This document shows, piece after piece, positions 19,329 through 27,468 of a DNA stretch of 64,000 nucleotides. Within the stretch, counting starts at the first letter, position 1; each line of letters starts with the position of its first letter. Where the stretch lies: contig JBAOHI010000072.1 in NCBI GenBank assembly GCA_037045535.1, positions 62,001-126,000 on the forward strand. Reading direction: 5' to 3'. Source of the stretch: Competibacter_A sp037045535 (GTDB taxonomy: Bacteria; Pseudomonadota; Gammaproteobacteria; Competibacterales; Competibacteraceae). The notes under the pieces were generated by a model. That model saw only the letters and a program-made list of their open reading frames with translations. It had not been told where the DNA came from and ran no database searches. A program made the position numbers and the translations under genes.

Positions 19329-20468
19329 ATGTATACTGATTATTATGGTTTTAGTGCCAAGCCTTTCCAATTAAGCCCCGACCCCCAGTTTTTTTTCGGG
19401 AGCCGTGGACATTCCAGAGCGTTAGCGTATTTGCGATATGGATTGAGCCAGGGTGAGGGATTCATCGTGATTACTGGCGGAATTGGCACGGGCAAAACGA
19501 CTTTGGTGAAAAGCCTGTTTCAAGAACTTGATCCTAATCAGGTTATCGCTGCCCAGTTGGTGACAACGCAGTTGGAAGCCGATGAGTTGCTACGCAGTGT
19601 AGTGGCCGCTTTTGGCTTGCCTTATGAGGAAGTTGGGAAGGCGGCGTTGCTCAGACATTTTGAGGATTTTCTACGCGGCCACGCTCGCCATGGGCGTCGC
19701 GTCCTGCTGGTGGTGGACGAGGCGCAGAATCTGCCGCCTAGATCGCTTGAAGAATTACGGATGCTTTCGAATTTTCAGAGTGACGAGACGCCGTTGTTGC
19801 AGAGTTTTCTGTTGGGTCAGGAGGAATTTCGCCATACCCTGCAAGAACCGGGTATGGAGCAATTGCGGCAGCGCGTGATTGCTTCCAGTCACCTCGCTCC
19901 GCTCAGCCAGATCGAAACCCGTGATTATATCGAACACCGTTTGCGAGTGGTCGGTTGGGAGGGATGGCTACCAACTTTTTCCGAAGACGCGCATCCGGCC
20001 ATCTATCGATTTACCCAAGGGATTCCGCGCCTGATTAATGTTTTTTGCGACCGGTTATTGTTATACGGTTTTCTAGAGGAATTGAGAGAACTTTCCTCGG
20101 TAGCGGTGGAAGCAGTTGGTCAAGAGTTGAATCAAAGTCGAGAAGGCCTTGCCCAGGGAACCGGTGGCGGCAGTCGTTCGTTGTTGCGAGTGAGTCATGC
20201 AATGGAACAACGACTGATTGAATTGGAAGAAGCGATGGAAAGCCTATTGCAGCACCCGGAGTGGCAGGATGCCCAGTTGGAGCGAATGGAACGGCGCATC
20301 TTGCAATTGGAGCCGGCGGTGCGGGTTTTAAGGCGGCAACTCGCTGACGTGATGCGACGCATGGATGATCGGTCCATGGATGATAAGCTTGCGGACGATA
20401 AAATTGATCGACTCATCGATGAAAAACCACCGGTTGAACCCGACACGCAGGAACAACCGCTGTATTGA
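19329..20468 (+). CDS. XrtA system-associated ATPase (ExeA-like AAA)
   Basis: A 379-residue AAA ATPase related to the general secretion ATPase ExeA. It starts MYTDYYGFSAKPFQLSPDP, the family hallmark, then Walker A GGIGTGKTTLV near residue 50, Walker B VLLVVDEAQNLP, and sensor and lid segments (LSNFQSDETPLLQSFLLGQ, IYRFTQGIPRLINVFCDR). The C-terminal 100 residues are polar and coiled-coil-like. It begins 8 bases after the barrel gene and closes the operon here; the usual next genes (deacetylase, FemAB-like, exosortase XrtA) do not follow in this window. Confidence 0.87.
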   Translation: MYTDYYGFSAKPFQLSPDPQFFFGSRGHSRALAYLRYGLSQGEGFIVITGGIGTGKTTLVKSLFQELDPNQVIAAQLVTTQLEADELLRSVVAAFGLPYEEVGKAALLRHFEDFLRGHARHGRRVLLVVDEAQNLPPRSLEELRMLSNFQSDETPLLQSFLLGQEEFRHTLQEPGMEQLRQRVIASSHLAPLSQIETRDYIEHRLRVVGWEGWLPTFSEDAHPAIYRFTQGIPRLINVFCDRLLLYGFLEELRELSSVAVEAVGQELNQSREGLAQGTGGGSRSLLRVSHAMEQRLIELEEAMESLLQHPEWQDAQLERMERRILQLEPAVRVLRRQLADVMRRMDDRSMDDKLADDKIDRLIDEKPPVEPDTQEQPLY

Positions 20469-20575
20469 ATTTCCACCTGTCCTCCCAATGCCTTACACTG
20501 TTTTCCCCACCGCTTCAGAGTCAGTTGTCGCCTTTGTGCTGGGGAGGCCGCGAGTTCCAGTGAGGCTTGTGTAGG

Positions 20576-22096
20576 TCAAGGTTCCCATGGACCGGCCAAT
20601 GCCGTTGGCGGATCGGCCAGAGACTGGAATCGTGCCAACCGCACGGCATTGCGTTGGCGATGACCTAATATCGGCATCACGCCGCGAGCCAAAATGCCTT
20701 GTAGCGCCCGTTCGCCCAGCAGGATTGCAGTCGCCGGTTGCATCACGCGCTCCCCGGATTCCTCATAAATGTGGGCGGGTAGGTCACCCAGGTCGAGGAT
20801 GGCGCCAAGGCCGCCCTCCCAACGATTTTCGAGGAAGGCCGCCGCGATCAACCGTGCGCAGACAAAGGCCGGATTGCCCCAGAGATAAGCGTCGGGATCA
20901 CGGCCTCCTGGCATTTCCTCAAAAGCGAGCTGTTCAACGGGATCGGTTTTTTGACCGTAAGGTAACCGCAGCAAGATATCTGGTACCGCCAAGCCCAGCC
21001 AGGGCGCTACCGCACTGGCCCGCAGCATCCGCCAATTTTCCTGATCCTCGACCGACAACGGCGGCCACGAGTTTGGATCCGCCAAGGCGGATGGCGATGC
21101 ACAACCCAGTGCGCTCGGTGAAGCGGCTGCCAAGAAGGGGCCGCCGGCATAGGCCGCCAAAGTGCCTAAATTGGCCAGCAAGGCGATATCCTCGGGCGTG
21201 GCGCCGAAGTGGTAGTCGCCGATCAGCAGGGACCAGGGTTGACCATCGCACAGGTGAACGCCGTGATCGATTAGCAAGGTGTAGAGTCCGGTGGCTTTTG
21301 GATCGCCGGCTGCCGCGCGCAGGTCCGCCAGCAATTCGCCCCGCGTCACATCAAGCAATTCGACGTGTACCGTATCGCTATCGAGATTGGCGATCAGGTC
21401 GTGGACGCTGCGCCAAGTGGCTTCCAGCGCCTGAAACGTGGGGTGATGCAGGATTGCTCGCAATTGCTCGCTGATTGCCGTGTCCATGGCGGTTATCCAA
21501 GCGGATTGTCGCGGATCGGTATGCACGATGTGAGACTGGACGATGGTTTTCAATATCGCGTTGATGGCGGTGGTGCCCGGATCGGTCGGTCGTGCCGCCG
21601 GCTGATGGGGTGCCCGTCCCAGCAACTGTTCGAACGTTCCGGCATCGCCGTCCCCCATGGATCTCGGCTCGTCTCGTCTCGATTCCGGCGAGGGTGTCGG
21701 GCTGAGTTCCGCAACGGCCTGCGCAAAGCTGGCCGGGTTGAGCAGGCGAGCACGGAGGCGGCGTAATGCTTGAAAAAGTTCCAGACGCCGATAGAGCGCG
21801 TCGGGATGAAAGTCGTCGAGTTGCGCGAAGCTGATCACGGTGGCCGCGCCACCGGTTGCGGCGTTTGGCGGTAGACGTATCTTGGGCGCCAGCCGAGCCA
21901 TGATTGCGTCGAGGTTGTCAATATCTACCCGCCAGAGCGATCGATCGGCCAAATCCACCAGGGAAGTGGAGGTTTCCCGATAGCCGCCGCTGAAGTCGGC
22001 CATGACCAAGATGCGGAGAGGCGCATCTGGATCGGAGCGGATGGGAGTCGAAGCCGACTTGGGAAGGGTAAATTGAAATTCCATTCGACCAGGCAT
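20576..22096 (-). CDS. Fused TssB-TssC-like type VI secretion sheath protein
   Basis: A 506-residue protein that looks like TssB and TssC joined in one chain. Residues about 20-165 match TssB features (PLRILVMADFSGG, VDIDNLDAIMARLAPKI, FAQLDDFHPDALYRRLELFQALRRLR). After a Pro/Ser/Arg linker, residues about 180-500 match TssC (AISEQLRAILHHPTFQALEATWRSVHDLI, ELLADLRAA, SLLIGDYHFG, MLRASAVAPWLGLAVPDILLRLPYG, GNPAFVCARLIAAAF). Sheath proteins polymerise around the Hcp tube and contract to fire the spike. No TssK, TssL, TssM, ClpV or Hcp genes are present in this window, so this may be a specialised or divergent sheath unit rather than part of a complete locus. It is transcribed divergently from vgrG. 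Confidence 0.75.
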   Translation of the reverse strand: MPGRMEFQFTLPKSASTPIRSDPDAPLRILVMADFSGGYRETSTSLVDLADRSLWRVDIDNLDAIMARLAPKIRLPPNAATGGAATVISFAQLDDFHPDALYRRLELFQALRRLRARLLNPASFAQAVAELSPTPSPESRRDEPRSMGDGDAGTFEQLLGRAPHQPAARPTDPGTTAINAILKTIVQSHIVHTDPRQSAWITAMDTAISEQLRAILHHPTFQALEATWRSVHDLIANLDSDTVHVELLDVTRGELLADLRAAAGDPKATGLYTLLIDHGVHLCDGQPWSLLIGDYHFGATPEDIALLANLGTLAAYAGGPFLAAASPSALGCASPSALADPNSWPPLSVEDQENWRMLRASAVAPWLGLAVPDILLRLPYGQKTDPVEQLAFEEMPGGRDPDAYLWGNPAFVCARLIAAAFLENRWEGGLGAILDLGDLPAHIYEESGERVMQPATAILLGERALQGILARGVMPILGHRQRNAVRLARFQSLADPPTALAGPWEP

Positions 22097-22248
22097 GAAT
22101 TAGGGTCTCCTGAGCGGTTGGGGATACTCAAAGTCTAGTGTGATTCGGTAAGGTTGACTGGTTTGGCGGCCTCCTTTTTTGCGGTGGATTGCTGCTAAAC
22201 TTGACTCCTGGGCTGCCCTTGGCAGCGGGGATGCGGAGTTCTGGAAAC

Positions 22249-24610
22249 ATGGCCACCACCCAGAAACATCGAATGATCGCTGTCAACAGCGTCTTGGGCG
22301 AGGATGTCTTTTTGTTCGGGCGCATGACAGTCAAGGAGCAACTGAGCCAACTGTTCGAGTGTCAGCTACAGCTGTTTAGCGAGAAAACCAATATTCAGCT
22401 GAAGGATGTCCTCGGTACGAATATGACGGTTCGCCTACAGCTACCCTACCAGCAGGGAGTTCGTTATTTCAACGGACTGGTTACCCGCTTCAGCTACGAA
22501 GGAACCCGTGGTCCGCGGTTCGGCGTATATCGAGCCGAACTGAGCCCATGGTTGTGGTTTCTGACTCGCACGTCCGATTGTCGGATTTTTCAAAACAAAA
22601 CCGTTCCCGACATCATCAAGGAAATTTTTCGCGAGCAGGGCCTGACGGATTTCAAGGATGCGTTGAATGGTAGTTATCGCCAATGGGAATATTGCGTTCA
22701 ATACCGGGAAACCGATTGCAACTTTGTCAGCCGACTGATGGAACAGGAGGGCATGTACTATTACTTTACGCACGAGGAAGGCAAACATATATTGGTGCTG
22801 GCCGACGGTGTCGGCTCCCACGGAGAGTTCCCGAAATACGAAACGGTGCCCTATTTCCCACCGGACATGCACGATCATCGCGAGCGAGATCATCTGTCGG
22901 AGTGGTTGATCGACCAAAGCGTGCAGCCGGGTACCTACGTTCTAAACGATTACGATTTCACCGCCCCGCGAAAATCGCTGCGCGCCGTGCTGACCCGCCC
23001 TAAATCCCACGCCCTGTCAAACTTCAAGATGTACGACTATCCGGGCGAATACACGCAACCGGGCGATGGCGACAACTATTCCAAGATTCGACTGGAGGAA
23101 TTCCTGGCTCAGCAGGAAGTCGCCTTGGGTCGCGGCAATGCTGCCGGCCTGGCGGCCGGTTATTTGTTTAGCCTGAGCGGTTGCCCGCGCGAGGAGCAGA
23201 ATCGCAAATACCTCATCGTATCGGCTGTTCACCATTTGGAATCGGACGAATACCAGACCCATGCGGGCTCCGGCATGGCCGGAAAACTGTATCAGGGGGA
23301 AATTACCGCGATCGATGCCGAACAGCAGTATCGGGCGCCGCGCATGACTCCCAAGCCGGTGGTGCAAGGGCCGCAGACCGCCATCGTGGTCGGTCCGGCC
23401 GGCGAGGAAATTTATACTGATCAGTACGGTACGAGTGAAATGCCAGTTCCATTGGGATCGCTATGGCCTGTCGAACGAAAACAGTTCCTGCTGGATTCGA
23501 GTATCCCAACTGTGGGCGGGCAAGCAGTGGGGCGCGATGAACATCCCGCGCATCGGCCAGGAAGTCATCGTCGATTTTCTGGAGGGCGATCCCGATCAGC
23601 CGATTATCACCGGTCGCGTCTATAACGGCATCAACATGCCGCCTTACAGCTTACCGGACAAGGCCACGACGTCCACCCTGAAAAGCAACTCCAGCAAGGG
23701 CGGCGCCGGCTTTAACGAGATCCGTCTCGACGATACCAAGGGCACCGAACAGATGTTCATTCACGCCGAGCGCAATGAGGACATCCGGGTCAAGCTGGAT
23801 GCTTTCGAGTGGATCGGCAACGAGCGGCACTTGATCGTCAAATCCGATCAAATCGAAAAGGTGGAAGCCAGCAAGCATCTGACCGTCAACAGCGATCAGA
23901 AGGAAAAGGTGGGTGGCTCGGCGTCGTTGAAAGTGGGTGGCGATCAAAAGGAGGAGATCGGGGGCGACCAGCACCTGAAAGTCGGTAGCCGGCAGAACAT
24001 CAAGGCGGGCGGCACCATTTCGGTGGATGCGGGCATGGATTTGCAACAGAAGGTTGGTATGAAGCACGCCGTGGATGCCGGGATGGAGATTCATCTCAAA
24101 GGCGGCATGAACGTGGTGATCGAGGCGGGCGCCTCGTTGACTATCAAGGTCGGTGGCAACTTCGTCAACATTAATCCGGCCGGCGTTTTTATCCAAGGCA
24201 CGATGGTGATGATCAACAGCGGTGGTGCGGCGGGTTCCGGTGCTGGCTGCTCGCCGGCATCACCATCACCACCGGACGCGCCCAAGGATCCGAAAGAAGC
24301 GGCCAATGCCGAATCCGGCCAGGTGAGCGATACCCAAGCCCAGAGCCCGGCCGGGCAGGATGCGCAGAGCTTGAGCTCGGCGACCGTCAGCGATTTCGAA
24401 GCGACGGGTGATGGTCCGGATAATGGGGCGGGCGCTTCACCGGGATCGCCGACGTCTGGACCGTCCGCGACGCTGCCTCCTACCGCTGCCCAGCGGGCGC
24501 GAGATGAGGCACAAGATCAGCAAGCGCAAACCGCGCAGAATGCCGCCGATAGCGGCAAGCCGTTTTACAAGCCGCCGCAAACCGCGGCTAAATCTAAGCC
24601 TAAATCGTAA
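22249..24610 (+). CDS. vgrG: Type VI secretion spike protein VgrG, frameshifted
   Basis: VgrG trimers form the spike tip of type VI systems. From the ATG at 22249 the first frame covers the gp27-like base (FGRMTVKEQLSQLFECQLQL, FNGLVTRFSYEG, YCVQYRETDCNFVSRLMEQEGMYYYF) and the start of the gp5-like OB domain. It shifts at about 23431, where one extra A separates DQYG from RVKCQFHWDRYG. The second frame holds the rest of the OB domain (WAGKQWGAMNIPRIGQEVIV, GDPDQPIITGRVYNG) and the beta-helix needle with repeated KVGGDQKE-type units, then a 110-residue Pro/Ser/Ala/Gln-rich tail with no recognised toxin domain. Repaired length is about 786 residues. DUF4123 and a duplicated-domain gene follow in the same direction, the usual adaptor-cargo arrangement. 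Confidence 0.9.
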
Positions 24611-24658
24611 GCGCAAGGGCTTGGGGAAATCTGACCGTGGTTTTCTTGGGTTGACACA

Positions 24659-25207
24659 ATGGTTGCTCCAAAGGTTGCTCCAAACCCGGCCGAGATCGTA
24701 TCCCGACACCTCTTCGCGGATGCTGGTACGCGGGTTTATGCAGTGCTGGATGGTGCGGCCGTCCTCGATTTGCCAGAGAAGTTTAGGGAATACCAGGTAG
24801 ATCCGGTCTGCCTCTATCGGGGCGAGCTGACCCCCGCGCTGGCCAAGGTGGCACCGTATCAGATTACGTTGGAGCGGGAATCACCCGTTACCCATTGGCT
24901 GCTCCGGGAAGGTTGGGGAAAACATCAGGGTATCTTTGTCGTCAGCCGGGCTGATTGGCGGCTGATACGAGAGCATTTGTCAAGCCTGGTTTTGACTTAT
25001 GATCCGGACTATCAGCCGCTGTATTTTCGCTTTTACGATCCGCGCGTGTTGCGCGTGTATTTGCCCACCTGCGACGCCGACGAGTTGCAAGTGCTGTTCG
25101 GCCCGATTGCTCGCCTGATTTGCGAGGATGAAGAAGGCAACTTGCTGAAATATTGGGTTGCGGGTGGCCGACTCGGCAGCGAGCAGGTGATCTTGAAGTC
25201 CGCCTAG
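24659..25207 (+). CDS. DUF4123 type VI secretion adaptor
   Basis: A 182-residue protein of the DUF4123 family (Tap/TEC), whose known members load effectors onto VgrG. Recognisable segments are RVYAVLDGAAVLDLP near residue 25, ESPVTHWLLREGWGKHQGIFV, HLSSLVLTYD and the family hallmark YFRFYDPRVLRVYLPTC near residue 120. It starts 48 bases after vgrG. In other systems the effector gene lies directly downstream of DUF4123, which here is the duplicated-domain gene at 25278. Confidence 0.85.
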   Translation: MVAPKVAPNPAEIVSRHLFADAGTRVYAVLDGAAVLDLPEKFREYQVDPVCLYRGELTPALAKVAPYQITLERESPVTHWLLREGWGKHQGIFVVSRADWRLIREHLSSLVLTYDPDYQPLYFRFYDPRVLRVYLPTCDADELQVLFGPIARLICEDEEGNLLKYWVAGGRLGSEQVILKSA

Positions 25208-25277
25208 CGATTTCGATCCGGGCTTGATGAGGGCAGCGGCGCGGGTCGCGAGTCGGTATGCGGTTGGAGGGTCGGCA

Positions 25278-26213
25278 ATGTTGGTCATGCGCAAACCTCA
25301 GATGGAGGCATTCGAACACGTTGCGGCGCAGCGGTTTGCAGAAGGCTTACTGGATCATTTTCAAACTTTTTTCCCGCAACACGCTGCTGTCTTGGGCAAT
25401 GCCCAGTTGCAACGGGCGCTACGCTATGGCTTGCAACGTGCCGAAAGTCGGGGCTTGGGAACCGAGCGTGCCGTTTACCTTTATATCGCCTTGATGTTCA
25501 TGCTGGGCAGTGGGTTCGACGAGGATCCGCAATTGCCCTGGGCGGCGCGGGAGGTTGAAGCGGAAAAGGCAGCGCCCTCGACGCCGGAGGGCACGGCCGG
25601 GGCCGGAGTGGCGGAAGCGGAGCCGGCGAAAACAGCGGATGGCGCGGCGTCCGCGAAAGAGGATGCGCCGCTGCAAGAAACCGCTGATGCACGTATTGAG
25701 CGGTTATACGGTCATGCCATGCTGTTTTTGGATAAGGCGGTCGGGCCAAGCAATGAATTTTTGCGGCAGACCCTCGTCGTTTTCTCCCAACCCCAAGTGT
25801 TTGAAGGATTGCCGGCTGCTCCCAGCTTCGGTCACCGCCTGTTATTGCTGTTACAAATGCTGACTCCTGAAAAATACCGGGCGCTCGGGGAGGGGCCGTT
25901 GCGTAACCTGGTCCGCTATGGTTATGAAAATGCTAAACGCTACGGCATTACAACCGAACCCGGCATCATGAACTATGTCGCGCTGGCCTTCATGCTAGGT
26001 AGCGGGTTCGACCGCGATCCTCTCTATCCTTGGGCGGCAGCGGCATTGAGCGATCCAGGTCAGATCGATCCAACCCAAAGGGGCGCACTATTGCGGGAAG
26101 CGGCACTGGCGCATCTGGTGAAATGTCTCCCCGGCTGTCTCCGCCGATCCGAGCAGAGCGCCGCGCTTTTGGCACGGCCGTCTGCCTCCTATCGCCGGAT
26201 CGTCGAAGAATAA
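25278..26213 (+). CDS. Unknown protein with duplicated domain, VgrG/DUF4123-linked
   Basis: I do not assign a named function to this 311-residue protein. It holds two copies of one segment: residues about 44-90 (ALRYGLQRAESRGLGTE, then YIALMFMLGSGFDEDPQLPW) and about 208-254 (LVRYGYENAKRYGITTE, then YVALAFMLGSGFDRDPLYPW). An Ala/Glu/Pro-rich linker (about 91-135) and a helical stretch lie between them. No signal peptide, transmembrane helix or catalytic motif is evident. The ATG at 25278 is chosen because GGAGG at 25266-25270 precedes it; the open frame reaches up to 25224. Sitting third in a vgrG-DUF4123 series, it may be an effector, an effector partner or a structural accessory of the spike; this is inference. 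Confidence 0.7.
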   Translation: MLVMRKPQMEAFEHVAAQRFAEGLLDHFQTFFPQHAAVLGNAQLQRALRYGLQRAESRGLGTERAVYLYIALMFMLGSGFDEDPQLPWAAREVEAEKAAPSTPEGTAGAGVAEAEPAKTADGAASAKEDAPLQETADARIERLYGHAMLFLDKAVGPSNEFLRQTLVVFSQPQVFEGLPAAPSFGHRLLLLLQMLTPEKYRALGEGPLRNLVRYGYENAKRYGITTEPGIMNYVALAFMLGSGFDRDPLYPWAAAALSDPGQIDPTQRGALLREAALAHLVKCLPGCLRRSEQSAALLARPSASYRRIVEE

Positions 26214-26232
26214 TCCCGGCCGCTGCCTCGTC

Positions 26233-27468
26233 CTATACCAAGACCTCCCGGCAGGGCGGGTGGCTGAGAAACGCTGTCGGGCTGGCGGTTAGCCCGTAGG
26301 CGCCGGACTGAAAGACCACGATGAGATCGCCAATCTCGGCCTTGGCGAGTTCCATCCGGTCGGCGAGGATGTCAAGCGGTGTGCATAGCGGGCCGACCAC
26401 CGTCACGATCTCCCGCTCGGTGCCGATCACCCGATTGCCGACCACGACCGGGTAGTTTTTGCGCACCACCTGGCCAAAATTGCCAGAAGCAGCCAAATGG
26501 TGGTGCAATCCGCCGTTGGTGATCAGAAACGTGTGGCCGTGCGAAACCTTCTTATCTACCACCTCCGCGACGTAAATGCCGGCCTCGCCGACCAGATAGC
26601 GGCCAAGTTCCAGGACCGTGCGTGCTTCCGGCAGCTGTTTCCCAATGATCGGCACCCAACGCGCCAGGTTAGCGGCGATAGGTGTCAGATCCAGCGGCGT
26701 GTCGCCTGGAAAGTAGGGAATGCCGAAACCGCCGCCGATATTCAGCCACCGTACGGGTGAACGAGCTGCGGCTGCCAACCGTAGCGCCAGTTCGAAGATT
26801 CGGTCGTGCGCCTCGACGATGGCCTCGGCGCGCAGGTTCTGCGATCCGGAGAAGATGTGGAACCCTTGGAAGTCGAGTCCTAGTTCGCCAATGCGCCGCA
26901 GCAGTGCCGGAACTTGTTCGGCGTCCACACCGAACGGCTTGGGGCCGCCGCTCATCTTCATGCCGGCGGTCTTGAGTTCGAAATCTGGATTGACCCGTAC
27001 CGCGACGCGAGGAGTTCGGCCTTGCTCCCGTCCCAAGCGAGCGATGGTTTCCAGTTCACGGGCCGATTCCAGGTTGACAGTGATGCCAGCCGCCAGCGCA
27101 GCGGCCAGTTCCACCGGTCGCTTGCCGGGACCCGCGAAGCTGATCGCATCCGGCGCCATCCCTGCGTCCAGGGCCACTTTCATCTCGCCCAGCGAAGCGA
27201 CATCGAAGCCATCGACTCGGGTGGTCATGTGTTGAACCAACGCCGGCATCGGGTTGGCCTTGATGGCGTAATGCAGTTGGATCGCGGACGGCAGCGCATC
27301 CCGCAGCAGCGCCACTCGCTTGTCCAGTAGACGGCGTTCGTAGGCGTAGAACGGCGTTCCGCCCACTCGCGCCGCCAGTTGAGTCAATGGGATGCCGCCG
27401 ATCCACAAACAATCGTCGATTACCGGAAATTGTGACATCGGTGGGTGGACAGGCCGTCCCGCCTTCAT
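26233..27468 (-). CDS. PLP-dependent decarboxylase, exosortase A system-associated
   Basis: A fold-type III PLP decarboxylase of the DAP/ornithine decarboxylase group, 411 residues. The PLP lysine is in LHYAIKANPMPALVQH near residue 65, the Gly-rich phosphate loop in LNIGGGFGIPYFPGD, and the C-terminal barrel includes GPLCTPLDILADRMEL with the catalytic Cys. This subfamily is typically coded with exosortase A loci next to an AMP ligase, exactly as here. The substrate is unknown. Its start overlaps the ligase stop by 4 bases (ATGA), so the ligase is transcribed first and the two are translationally coupled. An internal ATG 10 codons later (MSQFPVIDD) is an alternative start. Confidence 0.85.
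   Translation of the reverse strand: MKAGRPVHPPMSQFPVIDDCLWIGGIPLTQLAARVGGTPFYAYERRLLDKRVALLRDALPSAIQLHYAIKANPMPALVQHMTTRVDGFDVASLGEMKVALDAGMAPDAISFAGPGKRPVELAAALAAGITVNLESARELETIARLGREQGRTPRVAVRVNPDFELKTAGMKMSGGPKPFGVDAEQVPALLRRIGELGLDFQGFHIFSGSQNLRAEAIVEAHDRIFELALRLAAAARSPVRWLNIGGGFGIPYFPGDTPLDLTPIAANLARWVPIIGKQLPEARTVLELGRYLVGEAGIYVAEVVDKKVSHGHTFLITNGGLHHHLAASGNFGQVVRKNYPVVVGNRVIGTEREIVTVVGPLCTPLDILADRMELAKAEIGDLIVVFQSGAYGLTASPTAFLSHPPCREVLV

Noticed and set aside
20587..21474. 295-residue open frame on the plus strand opposite the sheath protein gene
   Set aside because: Its composition is Arg/Pro-rich and shadow-like, and the minus-strand frame has clear TssB/TssC features over the same bases.
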